From Symsagittifera roscoffensis (Eukaryota; Xenacoelomorpha; Acoela; Convolutidae): a stretch of DNA of 64,000 bases. Made by a program: the position numbers and the translations under genes. Shown here piece by piece: positions 34,105 to 45,500 of this stretch. Under the pieces are notes generated by a model. The model was not told the DNA's origin, ran no database searches, and was given only the letters and a program-made list of their open reading frames with translations. The number at the start of each line of letters is the position of its first letter. Positions within the stretch are counted from its first letter, which is position 1. The DNA is taken from positions 34,572,540 to 34,636,539 of the forward strand of contig NC_087063.1 in the NCBI RefSeq assembly GCF_963678635.1, in the 5' to 3' direction.

Positions 34105-36940
34105 TTATTGCTGTTTCTTCCTGTGTCCTCTCAAGGCTATCAAGGCAGTTTTCAGGATGGTGAAGGAGAGCTTCTTCCGGATATACTTCGTAGTGTCCGC
34201 ATACGCACAGTTCAGCTTCTCACTCATTTTTTCCGCCAGCATAGCATGATATTGCTCTGCCTCCTCACCCATGGCGCCGTTGGTCACAAAAATCAAGGGG
34301 GTAAAAGAGGCATGCTCTACCTGCAGAACGCGGTAGTTGTATTCGACTTTTTTCCGATTCTCATGAGTCTTTAGGAGTGGCTTCAGTTTTCGGTTCCAAT
34401 TACTTGGAGCGTTCGGGTGTGTGAAACGGACTTCAAGATACATTTTCTGCAGCGGCGCCCAAAAACCTCGACAAGAAATATCCAGTCTTGCATTGTCTTC
34501 CAGATTGCTTCCACTTGCAATTTCTTCATTTCCCGTCAATTGGATCAGACCGGGTCAACGCTCACATCCTTGCACACGTTACGTAAGAAGTCGGCTTCGA
34601 CGTCGCGGACAGCGTTGTGACGCATTATGACGAAACCACCCAACTTGCAAATCAAGGCATGGTCGATATCATTTGCCGCGCCACATTCACAAGTTTGAGC
34701 CATTCCTTTCAGGTGCCATCCATATCGGAGACATAGTGCATCCCGAAACTCGTCTCTGTTCATGTAAAAATTCTGCTCCCTAGATGGCAGACAAGTCAGC
34801 CATGCGGATGTTCCTTTTGGCTGTAGCAGGTCTAGCGTGCGCTTCATTTCATTCTCACTTCGGGAATACACAATTTTGATGGCCTCTTTTGCATGTTTAC
34901 GGTTCGATACTGAAATTTCTGCTCGTCCACTTCTATTCGTGTAGTCAATAAGATCTTGTTTTGCAATAATTGCGTTTTTCAGTTTGTTTGTCAGCTTGAC
35001 AGAGTTTTCGTAGAAACGAGACGCATATTCTTATGGATTTATCAGACCTAAACCACCAGCTGAGCACGGCAATGCTATGATGTCCCGTTCTAGATCACTG
35101 AGAGTTCTGTCGACTAAAAGAGAAATAATGTTCCTGAGTTTGCATGTGCAGTTCAGAACTAAAAATAGTCCTCATTATAAAATTCCACCGACTCTGGATA
35201 CCCTTGACGAGAGCAATAGAGGCAAGATGGGGCTCCGTTTTGGATGTTGCTTCCAGCGAAGACAACTCATTCGACGATTCTTCAACTTTGTCTCGTAGAT
35301 AGTCGTTTGTGAAGTTCTGGCTGCCATTTGCCGCTCCCATGTATGGACGTCCTTCGCTTGTGATGTTGATATTCGTGTTCTCAAAGACCTGCTTGGCTTG
35401 CTCTCGGAGACTCGCGCTTTTTATTACTAACCAACCTTTCAACGATTTCGGAAAATACCCAAGTTTGGACCGATACTGGTCAAAAGATCAAACCACTCAC
35501 GGAGTTGAACTAGCTTCCCATGGACTCCGGCGTCGTCAGCGAACCACTCTTGATGACACCCAGTTTTTTTTTCAAGCTCAGCGCATAAAATGCCATCGCT
35601 AAATTATATCCTTGAGTGGTGCCTTCCTGTGATAAATTTTCTACCCCTTCGCCTAGAATGAGTCTGGCTGGCAACCGATACGTATTGATAACATAAGTGC
35701 TGATTTTTGGGCATATATGCCTTATGTTAACAAGGGCGGTTTGACGATTCAGTCTGTTAGAAGCATTCTCAGCATCAATCAATAGAACGGCTTCCCTGGC
35801 TGCATGAATTGCTGCTTCAACGTCACCTTCTTGACCTGCGCAGGTTTGCTGTGATCCTGCTGCATGGCAAATATCGGCACCAAAAATTTGAGCTATTGCT
35901 TTCCCGAGAATTCTGATTATCTCTCCAATGCCTATTGGCCTTATGCCGCCTTTACCATCATTTTTATTCAGTGCAATTGCTCTGCATGCTATACATGATT
36001 CTAGTGACTTTGGGTCAACAAAAACTGCATATTCTCCTTCCTAGAGCGACTAAGGACTCACAAAGACTTTCTGAGGCTCTATTGTGCTTCTTGGAACAGA
36101 AGAGTTTCCTCACATTGTTCGAATCTGAAGCTGATGGACTTGAGGATCCATGAGTCCGAAGAGCCGATGAGTAGATCCTCTTCGCACCTATATTCTCAAA
36201 GATCAGGGGATGGACTTCGGGAGGAACACCTTGTAGCAATTCTTCCCGGTTTATATCTTGACCAATCGGATGTAACAGGGCCATCTTTACTCTCACGTGC
36301 TCTGTGGGAGATAGCACTCCAGTAGCATCCGTTTGTGATTTGACTTTCACGGCAGCGCTTAAAACGCTTCTCTAGAATGTTAAAACGCTTCTCTAGATAC
36401 TTCAAATGATCGTTCGCTGTAGAATCTTTGGAAGGTTTGTGCAAGAAGAAAACTATCACCAAATGGAAAGCTTTTATTGAAAAACCTTCCATCGAATTTT
36501 TTTCATTGAACATGTCAAGCAGTTTTGTGAGTTCCTCAATGAAAACTTTGAAGGTATTTTCATGTGGTATATCGAGGCATTTCTCTTCCAGTTTATGGCA
36601 ATATCGTAGTACTCATTGACCTTGCTCGCAAAAGTACTTGTTGATATTTTACCCCATTGACCTTCAATCGCTGCACTGTTTTCTACAAATGAAGGGAGTT
36701 CCTCTCATGTGTCTGCTGCCAGGTTCTGAGTTGATGTGGCAATCGTCGCGAAATGGGCATGTTGATCATCCATATTTCGTGGCTCGTCGGATATCCGCAT
36801 CTCCGCCATCGCCTGTGAGAGGCCCGATCTTCCGCTTTTGCCGCCACTCGGATTGACGAATAATTGACAGCGGGAGTCCGCAATATCTTCTCCACATTGT
36901 TCCACATCTGGCTGATTCCCTGTCGCATCATGTCCTTCAC
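34105..36940 (-). pseudogene. R2-superclade LINE with restriction-like endonuclease (copy 2)
   Basis: Duplicate of 24082-26933. The RLE domain is in one continuous 144-residue frame here (34539-34105): ARLDISCRGFWAPLQKMY, then LEVRFTHPNAPSN, then a helical C terminus ending TALIALRGHRKKQQ. The zinc motif CECGAANDIDHALICK and the SAWLTCLPSREQ block are in 34871-34545, the thumb in 35442-35095, and the RT palm near 35782-35510 (LSQEGTTQGYNLAMAFYAL, Asp of TTQGD replaced by Tyr). WFADDAG is again one frame off. Not functional. Confidence 0.75.
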
Positions 36941-37074
36941 TGGTTGTTGAATCCACTGGGTTTAATAAGTTTATCACAACAATTAGTCTAATTGAAAAGA
37001 ATTTGACCAATTGAAAAGGTTTGGAACTTATGCGATTTATTAAATAATTTCATGTTAAATGGCATTGGTCTTGT

Positions 37075-37365
37075 GTGGAGTATCTCCAATTGGAGATTTT
37101 TAGAGACAAATTACTGTATGTTAAGAAAGCGCACATCTTCAAAACATCCAAGACGAAACACTTTTTGATTGCTGACTCACAGGCGAAGAGACTAGTATTC
37201 CCAAACTTCAACATTCTGTCAATTCCTGGTGGCGGAAACGACACTTTCAACGGTACCCAACCCTCCTCACGCGATTCCGAAGACATTGGAAAAGATTTAG
37301 CAAAACTTGCTAAGCAACAAAACATATGCCCAAGAAAACCCATTCAAACAGCCCCAAATAAATGA
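37075..37365 (+). pseudogene. LINE-A esterase ORF, truncated (copy 2)
   Basis: N-terminal part as in copy 1 (HFLIADSQAKRL, SIPGGGNDTF). A 514-bp deletion removes block V, the stop codon and most of the inter-ORF spacer, so the frame runs out in the PHD ORF region. Confidence 0.7.
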
Positions 37366-38110
37366 GTTCTAAAATGGAAAATAACAAAAGATGCAAAACA
37401 TGCTCAAAACCCATGAACAAAAGAGATGCAGTATATAACTGTGTGTCATGTGGCGAAAGTATGCACATGACTACAAACTGTACAGACTCGGAAGTAAATG
37501 CCATAAACGTATTGAAACAACTGAACAAGAATTAACCAGAAGGATGCAATTGTTAATAGTAAACATGCGAATTAAAGCACTCAAAAAATACAAACAATCG
37601 AAGAAGACATCAAAGAACTCAAGCAAGCGATGATTGAAACCAAATCAGAAATGCAACAAAAACAAGTTGCGCCAAAAGCGAACCCAAAAAGAATACGATG
37701 GCATACGCATAAAAGGCATACCCGAGTCAGAAGCAACAGACGCCAGGTCAAGATCAGACGAAGATATGCAAAAAGTGATTCATCTTTTTGATGTGATGGA
37801 CGTCAAGTGCCCAATAAGTGATCTCAGAAGACTCGGAAAATACGCGGAAAATAAAAATCGTCCGTTAGTTCTAAGAGTCTCTGCGCCATGAGAGAAACGA
37901 AGAATCCTTCTTTCTCTATACAAGGTCAAAGGCTATGAACACAAAGTATTCATAAGCAAAGAGCTCACACCTGATGAACAAGACATGATCTCATTCAACC
38001 CGGAAAGTTGGAGAGCACACAACTGCGACTAAGAAGTCTAAAATTAATTAGAAAAACTGAAAACGGCTGGGTGGAGATAAAACCCGATGACGATTCAGCC
38101 TGACTAACCC
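37362..38110 (+). pseudogene. LINE-A ORF1 with PHD finger and RRM-like region (copy 2)
   Basis: ATG at 37362, stop near 37533, then the coiled-coil and RRM-like blocks (DGIRIKGIPESEATDARSR) as in copy 1, with the same frameshift and TGA. Because of the upstream deletion this ORF now follows the truncated esterase almost directly. Confidence 0.65.
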
Positions 38111-38135
38111 AAAAAAAAAAACTGGTATCAACAAT

Positions 38136-38735
38136 ACTCGCCTTTAATGTAAGAAGTTTAATAGAAATGTCACGGCGAAATTGTTTAGAAATGCAATCTG
38201 TCTTTCAAATAAAGATGATTTTTTATGCATAATTGAAACATGGCTGACTGATGAAGTAAGATCCGAAACTCTTTTCATACCAGAATTCCAAATGTACAAA
38301 TGTGATCGACCATCCAAAAATTACCAGACGAAACATGGCGGTGTCTTAATTGCCATCAGAAACAACTCTAAACATCAGCATGAAAATGAAAAGACTTCAA
38401 TTGTGAAAAAATAATGATAACTGGAGATATAAATTTTTCGAAAACTGACTGGAAAGCAATGGCATCAGATGATTCCGAGGAAGATCTAATCCTTGAAACC
38501 TTAATTGATTACAATTTTGAACAAATATTGGCAACTGAAAAAGCAAAAAGCTTAAATGTTTTCCTAGTCAACAACCCCTCCCTAATCATTAACTCATTCG
38601 TTGATTAAAATGTTAATAAAATGTATTCAATAGAAAATAAGAACCTCAGTCATCACAACGCCTTTACAACAGAAATCAATCTGAACCAAAGGCTAATTGA
38701 AACAAAAAGTGATGACAAAGTAAAATATGCATTCA
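38136..38735 (+). pseudogene. LINE-A APE endonuclease remnant (copy 2)
   Basis: IIETWLTDEV, KHGGVLIAIRNNS, ITGDINFSKTDW and NLSHHNAF, in the same three pieces as copy 1. Confidence 0.7.
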
Positions 38736-40540
38736 AAAGAGCAGATTGGAGTGCAATCAACACTACAATAATCGATAATCCCTTTACACCGTTTTGCTTT
38801 AGTAACTGCGATTTTTTACTTGATCAATGGTACACCTGGCTTTGGAGAATTCTGAAAGAAAATATACCTAGAGTAACAGAACATAGAGCCACACTCCCCC
38901 CTTGGATCACACCCCAACCTCCCACCTTATTAAGCGCAAAGAAATTTTACTTCGGAAACAGCAATCCTGTCCGAAACCGGAAATTCTATCAAAAACTACA
39001 AACTTAGAAGAAAAAAAAAGTTTCTGCTGATAAAGATCTGAAAAACTACAAATTAGAGATTTTTGCACAAAGAAAGTTTAGTACAATTCAGAAGTATTTG
39101 CGAAGCATAAGAAGAACACCTAGACTACCTTTGATAATGAAACTTGACGGCAAAAAATTGGAGACAGACAAAGAAAAATGCGATACGTTTAATCAATTCC
39201 TCTGTAGTGTATTTACGAAAGCGGAACAAATAACCGAATTAAGTAGCTTTGAAAAAGCAAAATACAACCACATCGAGCTGAATAAAGACTGCATTAAGAA
39301 AATAATGCTCAAACTAGACATCAAAAAAGCAACAGGTCCAGATAATTTGGGAAAGCTTGTCCACACAAACTTAGCAAAAACAGTATCAAAATCAGTCCTC
39401 CTAATTTTTCAAATTTTTTTGAATAAAGGTATATTCCCAGAAACGTAGAAGTTACGTGACGTTGTCCCAATCTTCAAAGATGGGAACAAATGCAATATTA
39501 GAAGATCTACCGATAAGTTTACTATGCTGCATCTCAAAAACTTTCGAAAAGGTTTCATTTGACTACATTTATGAGAGAAAAGAGTGCGACATCATCATCA
39601 TAACTCTCAATATGGTTTTGGTAAAAAACGTTCAGCAATTACCCAACTCCTTGCTTTTTTGCATCAAGTATACCTAAATTATGATGACCAAACGACCAAA
39701 ATTATAACAGCGCTCTATCTAGATTTTGAAAAAGCTTTTGACTGCGTTCCGCATCAACTTTAAATGCATAAATTGAAGTGTTATGGTTTTGGAGGAAAAG
39801 CAATTCAACTAACAGCCTCTTACTTATTTCTTCAAAAACAGTATGTGCAAATAAACAAAGCAAACTCTAACATATGTTACGTAACAAGTGGTGTCCCTCA
39901 AGGTTCTCTATTGGGACCATTACTTTTCATACTATATATAAACGACTTACCAGATAACTTGAATCTAGTTGACTCTTTCGAATATGCTGATGACTTTAAG
40001 GTTATAGCAACAACTCAAACAGAAATGAACTATGCCTTACAAAATTTGAAAATTGGTGTAGTAAAAACCAAATGCGTCTAAATACCGGAAAATGTACTCT
40101 CGTTAATTTAAAAAACGAGCTGGAAGGTCAAATTAATGGAATTATCCTAAAAATCGAAACTGAACAAGAGGATCTATGAATTTGGTAACACCCACTCTCT
40201 CATGGAATGTAAATGCGTCAGTAACGCACTACTCGAAATCAATCCTCCGAGCAAATGAAAAGATTCAGCGAACGGCGACCAAATGGATGCTTAACTCACA
40301 TATCCCATATAAGTGTAGACTGCAAAAATTAAGAATGCTTCCGCTGTCTCTGTACACTGAAAAGCATGACCTCCTGTTTATTTCTATAGTTCGCAATAAC
40401 TACGAAATTGACACTAACCAATATGCCGAAAACACTAAAAGCTCAACGAGACAAAGTGAAAGAAACAAATATCAAATGACGAAAACTCGCCTTAAGAAAA
40501 CCAACTCGAATAATATGTCCACGTGGAAAATGTAACCCAA
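38736..40540 (+). pseudogene. LINE-A reverse transcriptase (copy 2)
   Basis: As copy 1, but it keeps DIKKATGPDNLGKLVHTNLA (near 39310), the segment before the RT fingers that copy 1 has lost. Then NSLLF-shifted SQYGFGKKRSA, DFEKAFDCVPHQL, VTSGVPQGSLLGPLLF, EYADDFKVI, and LRMLPLSLYTEKHDLL. Still interrupted by stops at 39446 and 39759 and by frameshifts. Confidence 0.75.
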
Positions 40541-40680
40541 ATGGAAAACTCAGAAATAATTTACACTAAAACTACATTTTGGGTGCAAACCCATGGGATA
40601 ACAATGGGACTGTGGGACATGGGACAATTATGGGACTGATTTTTTATTTTGGAACCTATGAATACGCATCTGAAATTTGT

Positions 40681-40983
40681 TCAAATTTTCGGCACTGCTG
40701 AACAAAGTTTTCTTTTTCGGCACTGTTGAACAAAGTTTTCATTTTCGGCACTGTTGTACTGCCCCGATAAATCCACAACTTTTTTACCAGGAGCAGCACT
40801 CAATGACATGTCAGTAAAGCAAAGATTGAGAATGTTACTCGAGGAATGTGTGGTGGAATCCATAACTTGTTCCAAAGCAACATTCGGAATATACTCGAGG
40901 GTTTCCGCAGAATCCTTGCTGGAAGCTAGATCACCGTCACAGTCAATATCCGGCATTTTAAAGTCACCGGCAATATCCGGCAT
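40681..40983 (-). pseudogene. Inverted APE-type endonuclease fragment (copy 3)
   Basis: Same fragment as at 21379 and 31406. It joins at about 40993 to LINE-A RT sequence that this time is not cut by (GAA)n. Confidence 0.65.
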
Positions 40984-40992
40984 TTTAAAGAA

Positions 40993-42060
40993 AAGAGTGC
41001 GACATCATCATCATAACTCTCAATATGGTTTTGGTAAAAAACGTTCAGCAATTACCCAACTCCTTGCTTTTTTGCATCAAGTATACCTAAATTATGATGA
41101 CCAAACGACCAAAAATATAACAGCGCTCTATCTAGATTTTGAAAAAGCTTTTGACTGCGTTCCGCATCAACTTTAAATGCATAAATTGAAGTGTTATGGT
41201 TTTGGAGGAAAAGCAATTCAACTAACAGCCTCTTACTTATTTCTTCAAAAACAGTATGTGCAAATAAACAAAGCAAACTCTAACATATGTTACGTAACAA
41301 GTGGTGTCCCTCAAGGTTCTCTATTGGGACCATTACTTTTCATACTATATATAAACGACTTACCAGATAACTTGAATCTATTTGACTCTTTTGGATATGC
41401 TGATGACTTTAAGGTTATATCAACAACTCAAACAGAAATGAACTATGCCCTACGAAAATTGAAAATTGGTGTAGTAAAAACCAAATGCGTCTAAATACCG
41501 GAAAATGTACTCTCGTTAATTTCAAAAACGAGCTGGAAGATCAAATTAATGGAATTATCCTAAAAATCGAAACTGAACAAGAGAATCTATGAATTTGGTA
41601 ACACCCACTCGTTAATTTCAAAAACGAGCTGGAAGATCAAATTAATGGAATTATCCTAAAAATCGAAACTGAACAAGAGAATCTATGAATTTGGTAACAC
41701 CCACTCTCTCATGGAATGTAAATGCGTCAGTAACGCACTACTCGAAATCAATCCTCCGAGCAAATGAAAAGGTTCAGCGAACGGCGACCAAATGGATGCT
41801 TAACTCACATATCCCATATAAGTGTAGACTGCAAAAATTAAGAATGCTTCCGCTGTCTCTGTACACTGAAATGCATGACCTCCTGTTTATTTCTATAGTT
41901 CGCAATAACTACGAAATTGACATTAACCAATATGCCGAAAACACCAAAAGCTCAACGAGACAAAATGAAAGAAACGAATATCAAATGACGAAAACTCGCC
42001 TTAAGAAAACCAACTCGATTAATGTGTCCATGTGGAAACTGTAACCCAAATGGAAAACTC
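40993..42060 (+). pseudogene. LINE-A RT fragment continuing to the 3' end (third partial copy)
   Basis: Repeats the RT from NSQYGFGKKRSA through DFEKAFDCVPHQL, SGVPQGSLLGPLLF and GYADDFKVISTT to the C terminus. It lies 1,413 bp after the matching part of copy 2, showing a local tandem duplication of the segment from inside the RT to the end of the inverted EN fragment. It contains the 96-bp internal duplication listed separately. Confidence 0.7.
41515..41706 (+). repeat. 96-bp perfect tandem duplication in LINE-A RT
   Basis: GTTAATTTCAAAAACGAGCT... occurs at 41515 and again at 41611, joined at a shared ACTC. Absent from the other LINE-A copies, so it is a late event. Confidence 0.85.
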
Positions 42061-42219
42061 AGAACTAATTTACACTAAAACTACATTTGGGGTGCAAACC
42101 CATGGGATAACAATGGGACTGTGGGACATGGGAAAATTATGGGACTGATTTTTTGTTTTGGAACCTATGAATACGCATCTGAAATTTGTTCAAATTTTCG
42201 GCACTGCTGAACAAAGTTT

Positions 42220-42744
42220 TCATTTTCGGCACTGTTGAACAAAGTTTTCATTTTCGGCACTGTTGTACTGCCCCGATAAATCCACAACTTTTTTACCAGG
42301 AGCAGCACTCAATGACATGTCAGTAAAGCAAAGATTGAGAATGTTACTCGAGGAATGTGTGGTGGAATCCATAACTTGTTCCAAAGCAACATTCGGAATA
42401 TACTCGAGGGTTTCCGCAGAATCTTTGCTGGAAGCTAGATCACCGTCACAGTCAATATCCGGCATTTTAAAGTCACAGTCAATATCCGGCATTTTAAAGT
42501 CACCGCAAACAATGTTTGACAAAATAGGACTACCTCTGGAGAAGAAAACCGGAATCGGCAGCCGAACGGAGAATTGTAGACGCAAATAATCAGAGTTGAG
42601 ATATTGGGAAAAATTGCAGGATAGATAATGGCAGTAATCTGGAATACTCAGAAACGCAATTGAGTTTTTACAGAGAATCATTGTAACATCATTTTCACCA
42701 ACTTTAAGCGACGAGAATGCTGCAGTGTGGTAGTTTGTATACAC
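42220..42744 (-). pseudogene. Inverted APE-type endonuclease, longest fragment (copy 4)
   Basis: Minus-strand frame of 174 residues that extends further upstream than the other copies: NYHTAAFSSLKVGENDVTMI, then VRLPIPVFFSRG and GDFKMPDIDC. An 18-27 bp in-frame duplication repeats DFKMPDIDC. It shows that the three shorter fragments derive from a LINE endonuclease with the normal domain order. The family differs from LINE-A and LINE-B EN; it may belong to LINE-C. Confidence 0.65.
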
Positions 42745-42976
42745 AAAGAACCCATTGGATGGGCTGCAATCTAATCAAGTTTCTGTGATGCAGATTACTT
42801 CGGGGTTAATTAATTGTACTTCTTTGATAAACTTCAAAAAATTGCTACGCGATAAAAGACTCCTCAAGTTTTTTATGTATAGATTGAAGGTTCGACTTGG
42901 TCGAATTGACTGGTTCGAATTGACCTTATTAAATAGGTTAATGTTTCTCCGGAGTAGCCGTGGTTGCTCCGTGTAA

Positions 42977-43560
42977 ATGTATAGACGTTATCATCAATTC
43001 AGAACGTCTTCATCTAGACACCTGCTGATTGCAGACTCTCAAGTAAGGAATCTAATTTTTCCGAATTTCAACATTTTGTCTCTACCTGGAGCTCGGATTG
43101 GCAGTGTGATCGACTTCTTGTCGGAAATGGGTAAATACAATCTAATTGTACTTTTCATTGGTGGTAACGACGCATACGAACGCAACGTACCATCTTCTGT
43201 CTCCGAACAGGACATAGCCAACGAGATTTCAAAATTAGCAGAAGAGTTATCCCTACGCGCCCCAAAAATCTTTATCCTTGGCATTCCACATCGCGGTGAG
43301 TACAGAAAGAAAGCATCAGACGTGAACGGATTCCTGAGAACAAAAAAGGAAACTGGAAATACAGAGGTCTGTGCGACAAAATTTACTGCATATACCATCT
43401 TAAAGGAGACGAAGTCCATCTAAACAAAGAGGGTCTAAGAGGTATCCAGAGCAACCTGAAAAACAAGATTTTGTACACAAAATACTCAGACTCGTGCAAT
43501 AGAGAAGGTCACCTGGCAACATTTGAGTGTCAATTTCGGAATTGCAACTGCACCTATTAA
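42977..43560 (+). pseudogene. LINE-B esterase ORF (SGNH-like hydrolase)
   Basis: Starts at ATG 42977. HLLIADSQVRNL (block I, nucleophile Ser in ADS rather than GDS), LSLPGARIGSVIDF (block II Gly), VLFIGGNDAYE (block III Asn) and, after one frameshift near 43350, GDEVHLNKEGLRGI (block V Asp and His). All four blocks are present and correctly spaced, so the intact parent was probably a catalytically competent hydrolase. It ends at TAA 43558 in a Cys-rich tail (NCNC). The substrate of LINE esterases is not known. Confidence 0.75.
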
Positions 43561-43719
43561 GTAAGTTTTTCTCGTTGAATAGAAACTGAACTGCTGGTCT
43601 CCCCTCTCGGGAACCATAGGTTTACATATCTGTTCCCAGCCTCAGAGTAGAAACAGTAAGCCGCAGGATTCCCCTTTCGGGAACCATAGGTTTACCTATC
43701 TATTCTCCCAGTCGTTGCA
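43561..43719 (+). promoter_or_regulatory. LINE-B inter-ORF spacer with 70-bp repeated inverted repeat
   Basis: CCCCTCTCGGGAACC / CCCCTTTCGGGAACC followed by ATAGGTTTAC occurs at 43601 and 43671, 70 bp apart. In each, AACC-ATA-GGTT can form a tight hairpin. The next ATG (43720) starts ORF1. The same spacing and a similar CTCGG-GAAC hairpin are found in LINE-A. Confidence 0.45.
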
Positions 43720-44607
43720 ATGGTCGAGAAAGCGAAAGTTGCTACTCGTTCCCGAGTAACTTCGGCTTCTGATGAAGCCTGCAAAACACGAAAAGGACCA
43801 GTGCGTGCACGTGACCCACTTTTCATATGTATAGCTTGCTCTTGCAAAACTCACCTAACCGAAAAATGTACCAATCTGAGTGCAACAGCAATAGCTGGAA
43901 TAACTGAATTGAAGACAAATGTAATGCTATTGTGCAATGACTGTGTGGAGCAAAACAAACGCGATGAAATCATTTCTCTCATTGCAAAAATGGAGGTAAA
44001 AGAAACCAATCAAAGCCAAACTACGAACATCGAGAAAGAAATGATTGAACTCAAAAATTCTCTTCTCGAAATCAAAACTGCAATTATCGAAAAATCTGAT
44101 CCACCTAAAACAACGCAAGTAAATCAACCAGTAGCAACCATTCGCAAAACACCTGAAGCAACAATGGTCCCTGAGGGAATACGAGTGCGAGAAATCAAAG
44201 AATCAGACGACAAAGATCCTAGAAAGCGACAGAAACACGACCTTGCAGAAATCCAGCAGGTATTTGCCCACATTGAAGTTAACTGCAACATCAACGATTT
44301 ACTGAGACTTGGACCATGAAACGATACGAAAACCCGAACAATACTAGTCAAAGTGTCCAATCCTTGGCAGCGCCGGCTTATTCTTTCCTCGGCAAGCAAA
44401 CTGAAAACGTACGACAAGCCAGTCTATCTCAGTCGTGAGCTATCACGAGAGGAAGCAACACTAGAAAATGAGGCGCTACAAAAACGTCGCGAACTTATTA
44501 ACGAAGAAATTGACAAGAAAGACCTCAGTATCCGCGATGGGAAACTGTTAATACAACAACACAACAAATGGGTTGTCTATGAGGACCCAAAGGAGGCTAA
44601 TGATTGA
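43720..44607 (+). pseudogene. LINE-B ORF1: PHD-type finger, coiled coil, RRM-like domain
   Basis: The ATG at 43720 begins a 199-residue frame with FICIACSCKTHLTEKC and later LLCNDC (Cys4-His-Cys3-like PHD pattern, residues about 36-75). A heptad-rich coiled coil (EKEMIELKNSLLEIKTAI) follows, then PEGIRVREIKESDDKDPRKR and DLLRLGP. A single in-frame TGA at 44317-44319 interrupts it; the same frame continues as KTRTILVKVSNPWQRR and ...LSRELSREEATLENEAL to 44607. This is the RRM plus C-terminal-domain layout of LINE ORF1 RNA-binding chaperones. Confidence 0.7.
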
Positions 44608-44631
44608 CTAAACCACTACGCAACTGTTCTT

Positions 44632-45500
44632 TTATTCAATGTAAGGAGCATCCTAGATTACAACAGAAGAGCTGATCTCTCAAATAGTCTACAAGTTAAT
44701 GATAACTATGATATAGTGTCCTTACGGAAACCTGGCTCACCGAAATTTTAGACAATGCAGCGCTCTTTCTGCCGAAGTTTGATATACATAGAAGTGACCG
44801 TCCCAGTAAAAATGGTAAGACTAAGCATGGAGGAGTCCTCATTGGAGTGAAAAAGAATATACCCCACACGAGAATCATGTTTGACTCACCAGACTGTGTA
44901 ATCACTATACTTCACTTCAAAATTCCCATGTTACTCTGCTGCATGTATAGCGCACCGTCAAACAGTTCCTACTGTTGGTCAGCAAATAAATTGATGATAC
45001 TTCTAAACCATATCAGATATGTGCAACAAGAAAACTCAGTTCGAAATGTGATATTATTAGGAGACATTAATTTTGCACTAACTGACTGGTCTACACTGAC
45101 ATCCAGAGCTGAGAATGAACAGGTGGTATTGGATGCTCTCTGCAGCTTTAACTATGAACAAGCAATTAAAATCGACCATAGAAAATACTTACTGGACGTG
45201 ATTTTATGCAATAATGGGGATATCCTTTCTGATGTTTGCATTGATAACTTTCTGAAAAGCCACTTCGCCAGCGATCACTTGCCTTACAAGGCAAGGATTC
45301 AATTTCAGTCTAACGAATCGTTCCGTCGCGACAGACCACATGAAATTGAACTCGACTTTGCAAAGTTTGCGTATACCAAAGCCGACTGGAGAGCCATAAA
45401 CGATCAATTAGCTGAGGAGCCTTTCATGCCATACTGCTACAGAAACGTCGATTTTTTACGACTAGACTGTGGTACCAGTGGTTTTAAAGTATTCTAATAA
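44632..45500 (+). pseudogene. LINE-B APE-type endonuclease
   Basis: LLFNVRSILDYNRRADL opens the domain; a frameshift near 44725 precedes ETWLTEILDNAALF (catalytic Glu). The rest is one frame: KHGGVLIGVKKN, NVILLGDINFALTDW (catalytic Asp/Asn) and FASDHLPYKARIQF (catalytic His in SDH). All catalytic residues are present, unlike in LINE-A, but the frame is broken. The domain would nick target DNA for target-primed reverse transcription. Confidence 0.75.

Larger units (their letters stand above)
31268..40573. repeat. Large tandem duplication, copy 2 (about 9.3 kb)
   Basis: Second copy of the 21241-31267 block. It lacks about 233 bp at 36960 (joint CACTGGG|TTTAATAAG, 2-3 bp microhomology) and about 514 bp at 37315 (joint at CAAC, 4-bp microhomology), both present in copy 1. 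A third, partial copy starts at 40574 and diverges after about 41000. Confidence 0.85.
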
